From NCBI GenBank assembly GCA_036558005.1, contig DATBGO010000247.1, positions 23,160 to 87,159 of the forward strand: a stretch of DNA of 64,000 bases. The letters run 5' to 3'. Below are positions 39,658-46,702 of the stretch, one piece after another; position 1 is the stretch's first letter; each line of letters starts with the position of its first letter. Made by a program: the position numbers and the translations under genes. This stretch comes from DATBGO01 sp036558005. GTDB lineage: Bacteria; Actinomycetota; Actinomycetes; Streptosporangiales; Streptosporangiaceae. The notes under the pieces are model-generated. The model searched no databases. It was not told the origin of the DNA and saw only the letters and a program-made list of their open reading frames with translations.

Positions 39658-40437
39658 ATGTCGAGTGACCAGGCCATCCGGCCGCGGGGGCCCGCAGGCG
39701 ACCAGCCGTCATGGCAGCCCACGACGCCGGGCGGACGACGCCCGCCGCGGGCGCCGCGCGAGCGCAAGCCGGTGCTGGCCGCGCTGGCCGTGCTGCTCAT
39801 CGTCGGCGGCGCGGCGGCCGCCGACTACCTGGTCACCCAGAACGGCAAGACCGTCGACGCGATCGAGATCACCGCCCCGGTCGGCGCCGGGCAGCACATC
39901 CCGGCCTCGGTCATGCAGAAGGTCCAGGTCCCGGCCAACACCAGCGTCGGCTACGTGGCCTGGAACCAGGCGAGCCAGGTTGCCAGGTTCTACTCCGCGG
40001 GCCCCATTCCGGCCGGCACGCTGCTGAACGCCAAGATGGTGGTCAGCGCCAACGGCCTGGCCAAGGGCAAGGACATGGTGGGCCTGGCGCTGAAGGAAGG
40101 GCAACTGCCCAACGGCCTGCAGCAGGGCGACCACGTCGACATCTTCGATGTCAACGGCGGCCAGGGCTGCCCTGGCCAGCCCGGCGAGTTGCTGGACCAC
40201 AACTCGGTGGTACTGCTCATCGAGGTGCCGTCCGCCAACTCCGGCTCATCCGCGGCGGACTTCGTCGAGATCGCCGTCACCCCCGGGCACGCCGGCGCGG
40301 TGACCTGTAACGCCTCCAGCGGGTCGATCGGTATCGCGGTCATCCCCGGCAGCGTGCAGAACGGCCCCGACGTCCAGCAGCCGCCGGCCGGCAGCCAGTC
40401 CCCGTCCTCGGGCACGTCATCAGGCAGCGCTGGCTGA
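39658..40437 (+). CDS. CpaB/RcpC-like SAF-domain Tad pilus protein
   Basis: A 259-residue protein with one N-terminal membrane helix (about 39-58, VLAALAVLLIVGGAAAADYL), a SAF-like domain (about 68-135: AIEITAPVGAGQHIPASVMQK and GPIPAGTLLNAKMVV), then a secreted beta domain and a Ser/Pro/Gly-rich tail. CpaB/RcpC proteins stabilise or link the Tad secretin or envelope channel; in Gram-positive Tad systems a SAF-domain protein of this type takes the place. It is the first gene of a nine- to ten-gene plus-strand operon, with tight spacing (three bases) to tadZ. Confidence 0.8.
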   Translation: MSSDQAIRPRGPAGDQPSWQPTTPGGRRPPRAPRERKPVLAALAVLLIVGGAAAADYLVTQNGKTVDAIEITAPVGAGQHIPASVMQKVQVPANTSVGYVAWNQASQVARFYSAGPIPAGTLLNAKMVVSANGLAKGKDMVGLALKEGQLPNGLQQGDHVDIFDVNGGQGCPGQPGELLDHNSVVLLIEVPSANSGSSAADFVEIAVTPGHAGAVTCNASSGSIGIAVIPGSVQNGPDVQQPPAGSQSPSSGTSSGSAG

Positions 40438-40440
40438 CCG

Positions 40441-41916
40441 ATGGCTCTGATCGCGATCGCTGCGGACAAGGGCTCGCCCGGAGTCACCACCTCGGCCCTC
40501 GCGCTGGCCGCGGTCTGGCCCCGGCCGGTGCTGCTGGCTGAGTGCGACCCGGCCGGCGGTGACCTGGCGTTCTGGCTGCCCGGCGCCGACGGAGCCAGCC
40601 TGGACACCCGGCGCGGCCTGCTCAGCGCCGCGCTCGCCGCCCGCCGCGGGATGGCGCCCGGCCAGGTCTGGGAGCACGTGCAGAAGGTGCACGGCGGCCT
40701 TGACGTGCTCACCGGGGTGACCAACGCCGAGCAGGGGGCCGGCCTGGAGGGCCTGTGGGGCAGCATCGGCACGGCCCTGGCCGGGGTGCCACAGGCCGAC
40801 GTGATCGCCGACTGCGGCCGGGTCGGCGTGGACGGGCCGTTCTATGACCTGCTCGCTCAGGCGACCATGACCGTGCTGGTCAGCGGCGTCTCCTTCGGTG
40901 AGATCATCCGGCTGCGGGAGCGGGCAACGACCCTGGCCGCCGGGCTGGGCCGGCGCGGGCGGACCGGCGCGCGCATCCCGGTGGTGATCATCGCGAGCCC
41001 GCGGCACCTGAACGCGACGCTGACCGAGATCAGCCACGCGCTCGGCAAGAACAGCCCGGCGGCGATCGCGGGCGGGCTGGCCCACGATCCCCGTAGCGCG
41101 GAGTCGCTGCGCGGCGAATGGGGCGGCAAGCTCGACAAGTCCATGCTGATCAGGACGGCCAGGTCGGTCGCGGCCGCGGTCGCGGGCCAGTTGCCGCCGC
41201 TGGCCGGGGCGCCAGCCGCGCCGCCGCAGGCACTGCCGCCGGGCGCCGCAGACCAGGGCGCTGCGGCCGGCCGCGGTTCGGGGCCAGCCAGGCCGGCCCT
41301 GGTGCTGGAAGCCGCCCCGGTCGCCCGCGACCAGGCTCCGGCCCGCCCGGGCGAGTATGCCGTCCCGGCCGCCGCCCAGTACCGGCCCGGCGGCGACCTG
41401 CTGGCCCGGCCTGGTGCCGCCCGCCCGGGCTACGACACCGGGCAGGCCCGGGCCGTGCCAGGCCGGGAGCATGACACCGGCCAGCGGCCGGCCGCGCGGA
41501 CGGGGGAGTACGACACTGGCCAGAGCCGGGCCGTGCGGAGCCGTGACTACGACACCGGGCAGAGCCGGGCCGCCGCGCGGGCGGGCGGCGCCGGGCCCGG
41601 GTCCGGCAGCCTGCCCGCCGCTCCCGGCTGGCCCGAGCCACCAGGCGGGCCGGGCTGGTCCGGCGCCGCCGGGCACCGGCAGCCAGCCGGCTACCCGGCG
41701 CAGCAGCCGCCCTCCGGCGGGCGCCCTGCGGGCGGTGACGTGCCCTCCTCCGGCGGGCGGCCTGCGCGCAGCGGCCGCTCCTCCCGCGGACGGCACGCCG
41801 AGCCCGCTCCTGACCCCGCGGGCCCGGAGCGACCCAGGGATGACACCGCGGTGACCTGGCCTGGTCAGGCCGCGGCCACGCCGGGCCGCCCGCCCGACAC
41901 ACCGCGGGACTGGTGA
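40441..41916 (+). CDS. TadZ/CpaE-like MinD-family protein with proline-rich tail
   Basis: A 491-residue protein in two parts. Residues 1-250 form a MinD/ParA-like domain: an N-terminal IAIAADKGSPGVTTSALALA in the place of the deviant Walker A KGGxGKTT, with Val where the catalytic Lys would be, then LLAECDPAGGDLAFW (Walker A' Asp) and VIADCGRVG. It probably binds nucleotide weakly or not at all. Residues 255-491 are Pro/Ala/Gly/Arg-rich and unstructured, with four DTGQ-containing repeats (about 335-385). TadZ proteins localise the pilus machine. The stop is three bases before the tadA ATG. Confidence 0.82.
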   Translation: MALIAIAADKGSPGVTTSALALAAVWPRPVLLAECDPAGGDLAFWLPGADGASLDTRRGLLSAALAARRGMAPGQVWEHVQKVHGGLDVLTGVTNAEQGAGLEGLWGSIGTALAGVPQADVIADCGRVGVDGPFYDLLAQATMTVLVSGVSFGEIIRLRERATTLAAGLGRRGRTGARIPVVIIASPRHLNATLTEISHALGKNSPAAIAGGLAHDPRSAESLRGEWGGKLDKSMLIRTARSVAAAVAGQLPPLAGAPAAPPQALPPGAADQGAAAGRGSGPARPALVLEAAPVARDQAPARPGEYAVPAAAQYRPGGDLLARPGAARPGYDTGQARAVPGREHDTGQRPAARTGEYDTGQSRAVRSRDYDTGQSRAAARAGGAGPGSGSLPAAPGWPEPPGGPGWSGAAGHRQPAGYPAQQPPSGGRPAGGDVPSSGGRPARSGRSSRGRHAEPAPDPAGPERPRDDTAVTWPGQAAATPGRPPDTPRDW

Positions 41917-41919
41917 GGC

Positions 41920-43218
41920 ATGGACCATTCACTCGTCAAGCGGCTGCGCGGCGAGGTCGGCGACCGGCTAGCCGCGCAGCGCCGCCAGGACGCGGCGGCC
42001 AGCCTGCCGCCGATGTCGGGCGAAGACGAGCGGCAGTTCGCCCGCGCCCTGGTCGCGCAGGTGCTGGAAGAGCACGCCAGGACCGAGATCACGGCCGGCC
42101 GGGTGCCGCCGAACGCCGCCGAGGAGGAAGAGCTCGCCGCGGCGATCCACGCCGCGCTGTTCGGTGTCGGCCGGCTGCAGCCGCTGCTGGAGGACCCGCT
42201 GGTCGAGAACATCGACGTCAACGGGTGCGACCGGGTGTTCGTCGGTTATGCCGACGGTCGAGAGGCCATGGCCGAGCCGGTCGCCGAGAGCGACGAAGAG
42301 CTGATCGACCTGATCCAGGTGCTGGCCGCCTACTCCGGGCTGTCCAGCCGGCCGTTCGACACCGCTAACCCCCAGCTGGACCTGCGGCTGCCCGACGGTT
42401 CCCGGCTGTCGGCGGTGATGGACGTGACGATGCGGCCCGCGGTGTCCATCCGGCGGGCCCGGATGGGCAAGGTCTTTCTCGCCGACCTGGTGGGCAACGG
42501 CACGCTGCTGCCCGAGACCGGCGCGTTCCTGGCCGCCGCCACCGCGGCCAGGAAGAACATGATGATCGCCGGGGCCACCAACGCGGGCAAGACCACCCTC
42601 CTGCGGGCGGTCGTGAACCAGATCCCCGGGCACGAGCGGCTCATCACCGTGGAACGGGCGCTGGAGCTCGGCGTCGATCATTTCCCCGAACTGCACCCGA
42701 ACGTGGTGGCGTTCGAGGAACGGCTGCCCAACTCCGAGGGCCAGGGCGCGGTCACCATGGCCGAGCTGGTCCGCCGGTCGCTGCGGATGAACCCGAGCCG
42801 GGTGATCGTCGGTGAGGTGCTCGGCGACGAGATCGTCACCATGCTGAACGCGATGACCCAGGGCAACGACGGCTCGCTGTCCACCATCCACGCGAACTCC
42901 TCGATGGAGGTGTTCAACCGGATCTCCACCTACGCGATCCAGTCGGCGGAGCGCCTTCCGGTCGAGGCCACCCACATGCTCATCGCCGGAGCCGTCAACT
43001 TCGTGGTCTTCATCGAGAAGCGCAACGACTACTCCAGGGGCGGCAACCTGCGCCGGTTCGTCAGCAGCATCCGCGAGGTGACCGGCATCGACGGCCGGGT
43101 GCTGTCCAGCGAGGTCTTCGCCGCGGGCCCGGACGGCCGGGCCGTGCCGCGCGCTCCGGTGTCCTGCCTGGAGGAACTGGCCGAGCACGGCTACGACCCG
43201 GCCCAGGGGCTGTGGTGA
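41920..43218 (+). CDS. tadA: Tad secretion ATPase (CpaF/TadA family)
   Basis: A 432-residue GspE/PilB-type ATPase of the CpaF/TadA branch. The N-terminal domain (about 1-190) is helical and mixed alpha/beta. The ATPase core has Walker A GATNAGKTT near 218-226, an Asp box (VERALELG), Walker B-like RVIVGEVLGDE and a His box (TIHANSS). It powers Flp pilus assembly by TadB/TadC. Stop overlaps the GTG start of tadB (GTGA). Length and motifs match the family well. Confidence 0.95.
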   Translation: MDHSLVKRLRGEVGDRLAAQRRQDAAASLPPMSGEDERQFARALVAQVLEEHARTEITAGRVPPNAAEEEELAAAIHAALFGVGRLQPLLEDPLVENIDVNGCDRVFVGYADGREAMAEPVAESDEELIDLIQVLAAYSGLSSRPFDTANPQLDLRLPDGSRLSAVMDVTMRPAVSIRRARMGKVFLADLVGNGTLLPETGAFLAAATAARKNMMIAGATNAGKTTLLRAVVNQIPGHERLITVERALELGVDHFPELHPNVVAFEERLPNSEGQGAVTMAELVRRSLRMNPSRVIVGEVLGDEIVTMLNAMTQGNDGSLSTIHANSSMEVFNRISTYAIQSAERLPVEATHMLIAGAVNFVVFIEKRNDYSRGGNLRRFVSSIREVTGIDGRVLSSEVFAAGPDGRAVPRAPVSCLEELAEHGYDPAQGLW

Positions 43219-44138
43219 GCGCCGTCACGCCCGACTCGGCGGGCACGATCCTGGTCGGCGCCACCATCGGGGCCGCGGTGTTCTTGCTGATCACGTCGCT
43301 GCGCGGGTTCGAGCCCAGGCGGCCGCGGCCGGGCCAGGGCCGGCTGGACAAGCGACTTCGGGCGCTGACCGGAGTGCGCGGCGCGGTGGCGGTGGTGGCC
43401 GGGCTGCTCGTGCTGATCGCGACCGGCTGGCTGGTCGCCGGGATCGGCATCGGGCTGCTGGCGTTCAGCTGGAACGGCCTCACCGGGGCGGCGAGCGAGC
43501 GGCGCGCCCTGATCCGGCTGGAGGGCCTGGCGACCTGGACCGAGTCGCTGCGCGACACGATCGCCGGCGCGGTCGGCCTGGAACAGGCGATCCCGGCGTC
43601 GATGCGGGTCGCCTCGCCGGCCCTGATCGAGCCGCTGGGCGCGCTGGTGGACCGGATGCACACCCGGGTGCCGCTGCCGGACGCGCTGCGCAGGTTCGCC
43701 GATGACCTGAACGACCCGGGCGCGGATCTGATCATCGCGGCGCTGATCATCAACTCCCGGCTGCGCGGGCCCGGGCTGCGGGACCTGCTCGGCGCGCTGG
43801 CCGCGTCGGTGCGCGAGGAACTCGACGTTCGCCGCAAGGTCAACGCCGACCGGCGCTCCACCAGGCGCAGCGTGCAGATCGTGGTGCTGATCTCGGTCGG
43901 CCTGGCCATCGTGCTGGCCCTGTTCGATCACAGTTTCCTGCAGCCCTACGACACGCTGGCCGGGCAGCTGGTGATGGCCATCGTGGCCGCGGTCTACGCG
44001 GGCGGCGTGCTGTGGCTGCGCAGGCTGGCCCGGTTCAGTGAGGCGGAGCGGCTGCTCGCTTCGGTCTCTGACACCGCCCCGGCCGACGCGGCCGGGCCGG
44101 CCGGCTCCGCACTGGCATCACAGGGGGCTGCCCGGTGA
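43215..44138 (+). CDS. tadB: Tad inner-membrane platform protein TadB
   Basis: A 307-residue membrane protein with the T2SF domain: two hydrophobic segments near the N-terminus (about 10-30 and 55-90), a cytoplasmic helical T2SF-F region (WTESLRDTIAGAVGLEQAI to SVREELDVRRKVNADRRS, about 110-215) and two C-terminal helices (about 222-280). GTG at 43215 overlaps the tadA stop; the GTG directly before it is equally possible. The tail is Pro/Ala-rich and ends overlapping the tadC start. Forms the pilus assembly platform with TadC. Confidence 0.88.
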   Translation: MSAVTPDSAGTILVGATIGAAVFLLITSLRGFEPRRPRPGQGRLDKRLRALTGVRGAVAVVAGLLVLIATGWLVAGIGIGLLAFSWNGLTGAASERRALIRLEGLATWTESLRDTIAGAVGLEQAIPASMRVASPALIEPLGALVDRMHTRVPLPDALRRFADDLNDPGADLIIAALIINSRLRGPGLRDLLGALAASVREELDVRRKVNADRRSTRRSVQIVVLISVGLAIVLALFDHSFLQPYDTLAGQLVMAIVAAVYAGGVLWLRRLARFSEAERLLASVSDTAPADAAGPAGSALASQGAAR

Positions 44139-45046
44139 CCACTGAACTGGTGCTGGTCGGCGCGCTCCTCGGGCTGGGCGTGTTCCTGTTCGCGTTCGCC
44201 CTGATGCCGCGGCGAGTCAGCCTGAGCAGGCGGCTGGCCGCCTTCGACGCCGCGCAGGCGCCGTTTCGCCGCGCCGCGGCCAGGTCCGCCGAGCCGGGCG
44301 GCGAGAGCCAGGTCAGCCGCTGGCTGGGCAAGGCGATCGCCAAGTTCTGCGCCGAGCAGGGCTGGGAGTTCCGCGGGCTGCGCTCCAGCCTGGCGCTGGT
44401 GGACAAGTCGTTCGAGGCTTACCTGGCGCAGAAGGTGCTGCTGGCCCTGTTCGGGCTGATCATCGCGCCGATCGCGGTCGCCGGGGCCGGGCTGGCCGGA
44501 TTCCACCTGCCGGTGATCATCCCGGTCTGGGCCGGGCTGCTGCTCGCCGCCGTCTTCTTCATGCTGCCCGACCTGGAGCTGAAGCAGCAGGTGACCCGGC
44601 GCCGCCGCGACTTCCGGCACGCCATCGGCGCCTTCCTGGACCTGGTGGCGATGAACCTGTCCGGCGGGCGCGGGGTGCCCGAAGCACTGCTGGCCGCCAG
44701 CGAGATCGGCACCGGCTGGGCGATGTGGCGGATCAGGGAGGCTCTGGTCAACGCCAGGATCACCGGCCAGACGCCGTGGCAGGCGCTCGGCGCGCTCGGC
44801 GACGAGGTCAAGGTCGACGAGCTGCGGGACCTGGCCGCCGCGCTCAGCCTGGTGTCCGAGGACGGCGCGAAGGTGCGTGAGTCGCTGGTGACCAGGGCGG
44901 TCAGCCTGCGCCGCAGGGAACTGGCCGACCTGCAGGGCGAGGCAGGCGAACGATCGCAGTCGATGCTGATAGCGCAGATGATGCTGTGTGCCGCGTTCAT
45001 GATTTTCCTCACCTACCCGGCGGTGAAAGTCATGCTCGGATTCTGA
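44135..45046 (+). CDS. tadC: Tad inner-membrane platform protein TadC
   Basis: A 303-residue protein with N-terminal helix (about 5-25), a cytoplasmic part, two central helices (about 95-145), the T2SF-F region (RRRRDFRHAIGAFLDLVAMN to ALSLVSEDGAKVRESLVTRA) and a C-terminal helix (MLIAQMMLCAAFMIFL). The GTG start overlaps the tadB stop by four bases. TadB and TadC together are the usual split form of the PilC/GspF platform in Tad systems. Confidence 0.9.
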   Translation: MTTELVLVGALLGLGVFLFAFALMPRRVSLSRRLAAFDAAQAPFRRAAARSAEPGGESQVSRWLGKAIAKFCAEQGWEFRGLRSSLALVDKSFEAYLAQKVLLALFGLIIAPIAVAGAGLAGFHLPVIIPVWAGLLLAAVFFMLPDLELKQQVTRRRRDFRHAIGAFLDLVAMNLSGGRGVPEALLAASEIGTGWAMWRIREALVNARITGQTPWQALGALGDEVKVDELRDLAAALSLVSEDGAKVRESLVTRAVSLRRRELADLQGEAGERSQSMLIAQMMLCAAFMIFLTYPAVKVMLGF

Positions 45047-45096
45047 AACCACCGAAGTGAATATGAGTAACAGCGCAGTATGGCAGGAGAAAGAAA

Positions 45097-45330
45097 ATGA
45101 CATCAGGCCCGCTGAAGTACCCGGTCGAATTCATCCGAGTCATGCTGGGCGCGAGCGCCAGCAGGCTCGGCGAGGCCCGCCGCCGCGGCGACCGCGGCGC
45201 GTCCGCGATCGAGCTGGCGATCATCACGGCCATCCTGGTCGGCCTGGCCATCGTGGTCCTGGTAGTCGTCAATCAGGTCGTGACGAGCCGTTCCAACGAG
45301 ATCAACACGAACAACGGCCAGCTGCCCTGA
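45097..45330 (+). CDS. Flp-type prepilin (major pilin candidate)
   Basis: A 77-residue type IVb-like prepilin. The leader ends RG|ASAIELAIITAILVGLA, with the processing Gly and the conserved Glu at position +5 of the mature protein. The mature chain is ~43 residues, almost all one hydrophobic helix plus a short polar end, as in Flp pilins. GGAG precedes the ATG by eight bases, and the upstream gap of 50 bases suggests a separate strong signal for high expression. Its TGA shares one base with the ATG of the next gene. The prepilin peptidase at 27728-28492 is the likely processing enzyme. Confidence 0.85.
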   Translation: MTSGPLKYPVEFIRVMLGASASRLGEARRRGDRGASAIELAIITAILVGLAIVVLVVVNQVVTSRSNEINTNNGQLP

Positions 45331-45797
45331 TGCCCGGAAAGGCAGCGCGGCCGCCCTGGTCAGGGCGGGCCGGCGCGGCCAGGCGGGCGGGCGCCGATCG
45401 CGGGGTCAGCGCCATCGAACTGGCGATCCTCGCCCCGGCGCTGCTCCTCATCGTCTGGATGACGATCCAGTACGCGCTGTACTACCAGGGGCGGCAGGTC
45501 GCGCTGGCGGCTGCCCGGATCGGCGTGCGGGTGGCCAGCCAGGACGAGCACACGGTGCCGAACTGGCGGATAATCTCCCAGGACGCCGCCAAGAACTACT
45601 ACGCCGGGCTGGGCACGAAGGTGCTCGGCGCGGGAATCAGGGCGCGCGCGGAGGTGTCTGGCCCTGGCCAGGTCAGGGTGACGGTGACCGGTCACGTGGC
45701 CAGCATCCTGCTGGGCCTCAAACTGCCGATCAACGAGACCGCCGGGGCGCCGATCGAGTGCTTCCGGCCCGATGCCAATGGCGGCCTGAATTGCTGA
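45330..45797 (+). CDS. TadE-like pseudopilin
   Basis: A 155-residue TadE-family protein. Leader up to RG, then VSAIELAILAPALLLIVWMTIQ with Glu at +5, and a long extracytoplasmic part (about 50-155) ending in a Cys-containing tail. The ATG at 45330 overlaps the pilin stop by one base. The frame continues upstream, but only as a shadow of the pilin gene. TadE proteins are minor pilins needed for Flp pilus formation. Confidence 0.85.
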   Translation: MPGKAARPPWSGRAGAARRAGADRGVSAIELAILAPALLLIVWMTIQYALYYQGRQVALAAARIGVRVASQDEHTVPNWRIISQDAAKNYYAGLGTKVLGAGIRARAEVSGPGQVRVTVTGHVASILLGLKLPINETAGAPIECFRPDANGGLNC

Positions 45798-46207
45798 TTC
45801 TGCGTTCAGCCTGGGTGCGTCACAGGCACAGCGGTGACAGAGGGACAATGGCGGTCGAATTCGTGCTCATGGTGCCGCTGCTGCTGCTCCTGCTGATATT
45901 CCTGCTGATGGCCGGCCGGTTCATCGAAGCCCACGGCGAGGTGGACGGCGCGGCCAGGGACGCGGCCAGGGCCGCGTCGATCGCCCGCAGCCCGCAGGCG
46001 GCCCAGGCCGCCGCGAACGCCGCTGTCGCCGCGGACATCCACGGCTGGTGCCCGGACCCGACCGTGACCGGCTTCGTACCGGGCAGCACGGCGGTGACGA
46101 TCCACCTCGACTGCGGGCTGGACCTGGGTTTCATCGACCTGGGCACGGTGCCGGTCCAGGGGTTCGCGGTGGCCCCGCTCGACCCGTTCGTGGCCAGGCA
46201 GTTCTGA
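45791..46207 (+). CDS. TadE/TadF-like pseudopilin
   Basis: A ~138-residue minor pilin. The segment GDRG|TMAVEFVLMVPLLLLLL has the processing Gly and Glu at +5; an Ala-rich helix (EVDGAARDAARAASIARS) and a secreted C-terminal domain with two Cys follow. The start is not certain: no ATG lies upstream of the leader, and a leader requires TTG at 45791 (overlapping the previous stop by seven bases) or GTG at 45815; the ATG inside TMAVEF would delete the cleavage site. I take 45791. It belongs to the Tad operon between tadE and the TadG-like gene. Confidence 0.8.
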   Translation: MLILRSAWVRHRHSGDRGTMAVEFVLMVPLLLLLLIFLLMAGRFIEAHGEVDGAARDAARAASIARSPQAAQAAANAAVAADIHGWCPDPTVTGFVPGSTAVTIHLDCGLDLGFIDLGTVPVQGFAVAPLDPFVARQF

Positions 46208-46213
46208 ACGGAA

Positions 46214-46702
46214 ATGATGGTGATGGCGAAGCAGGCAACGGGCGCACCGCGGGCTAGGCGCGGCGGCGGCCCGCGGGCCGGTGACCGCGGCTCGGTCACG
46301 ATATTCGTGCTGTTCGCCACCATGGCGGCGCTGGCCCTGGCCAGCCTGCTCGTGGATCTGGGCAATGCGGTGAACGCACAGCAGCGCGCGGCCGACATCG
46401 CCGAGCAGGCCGCCCGCGCCGCCGCGAACACGATCAGCGTCGGCTCGCTGCGTTCGGGGAGCGTCCGGATCGACACGGCCACCGCCTGCGGCAACGCCGC
46501 GAACGTGGTGGCTTCGTATGTGACCAGCGGCGTGCAGGCGACGATGACCCAGCCGTGCAGTTACAGCGGGCCGCGCAAGGTGACTGTCTGGGTCGCGGTC
46601 ACGACTCAGCCGATTATCACGACCTTTTTCGGTAGCTTCACCATGCGGGCACACGAGTCCGCGTGCGCGGAATTCGGGATCGACAAGGGGGTGGGCTGCT
46701 GA
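46214..46702 (+). CDS. TadG-like protein with Flp N-terminal domain
   Basis: A 162-residue protein with N-terminus DRG|SVTIFVLFATMAALALASLL, the Flp/TadG-type N-terminal pattern. Position +5 is Phe rather than Glu, as in other members of this subfamily. The mature domain (about 50-162) has an Ala-rich helix with repeated AA pairs, then strands with three Cys. It is six bases after the previous stop; the stop overlaps the following ATG by one base. Three ATGs in the first ten bases are in frame. Confidence 0.8.
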   Translation: MMVMAKQATGAPRARRGGGPRAGDRGSVTIFVLFATMAALALASLLVDLGNAVNAQQRAADIAEQAARAAANTISVGSLRSGSVRIDTATACGNAANVVASYVTSGVQATMTQPCSYSGPRKVTVWVAVTTQPIITTFFGSFTMRAHESACAEFGIDKGVGC

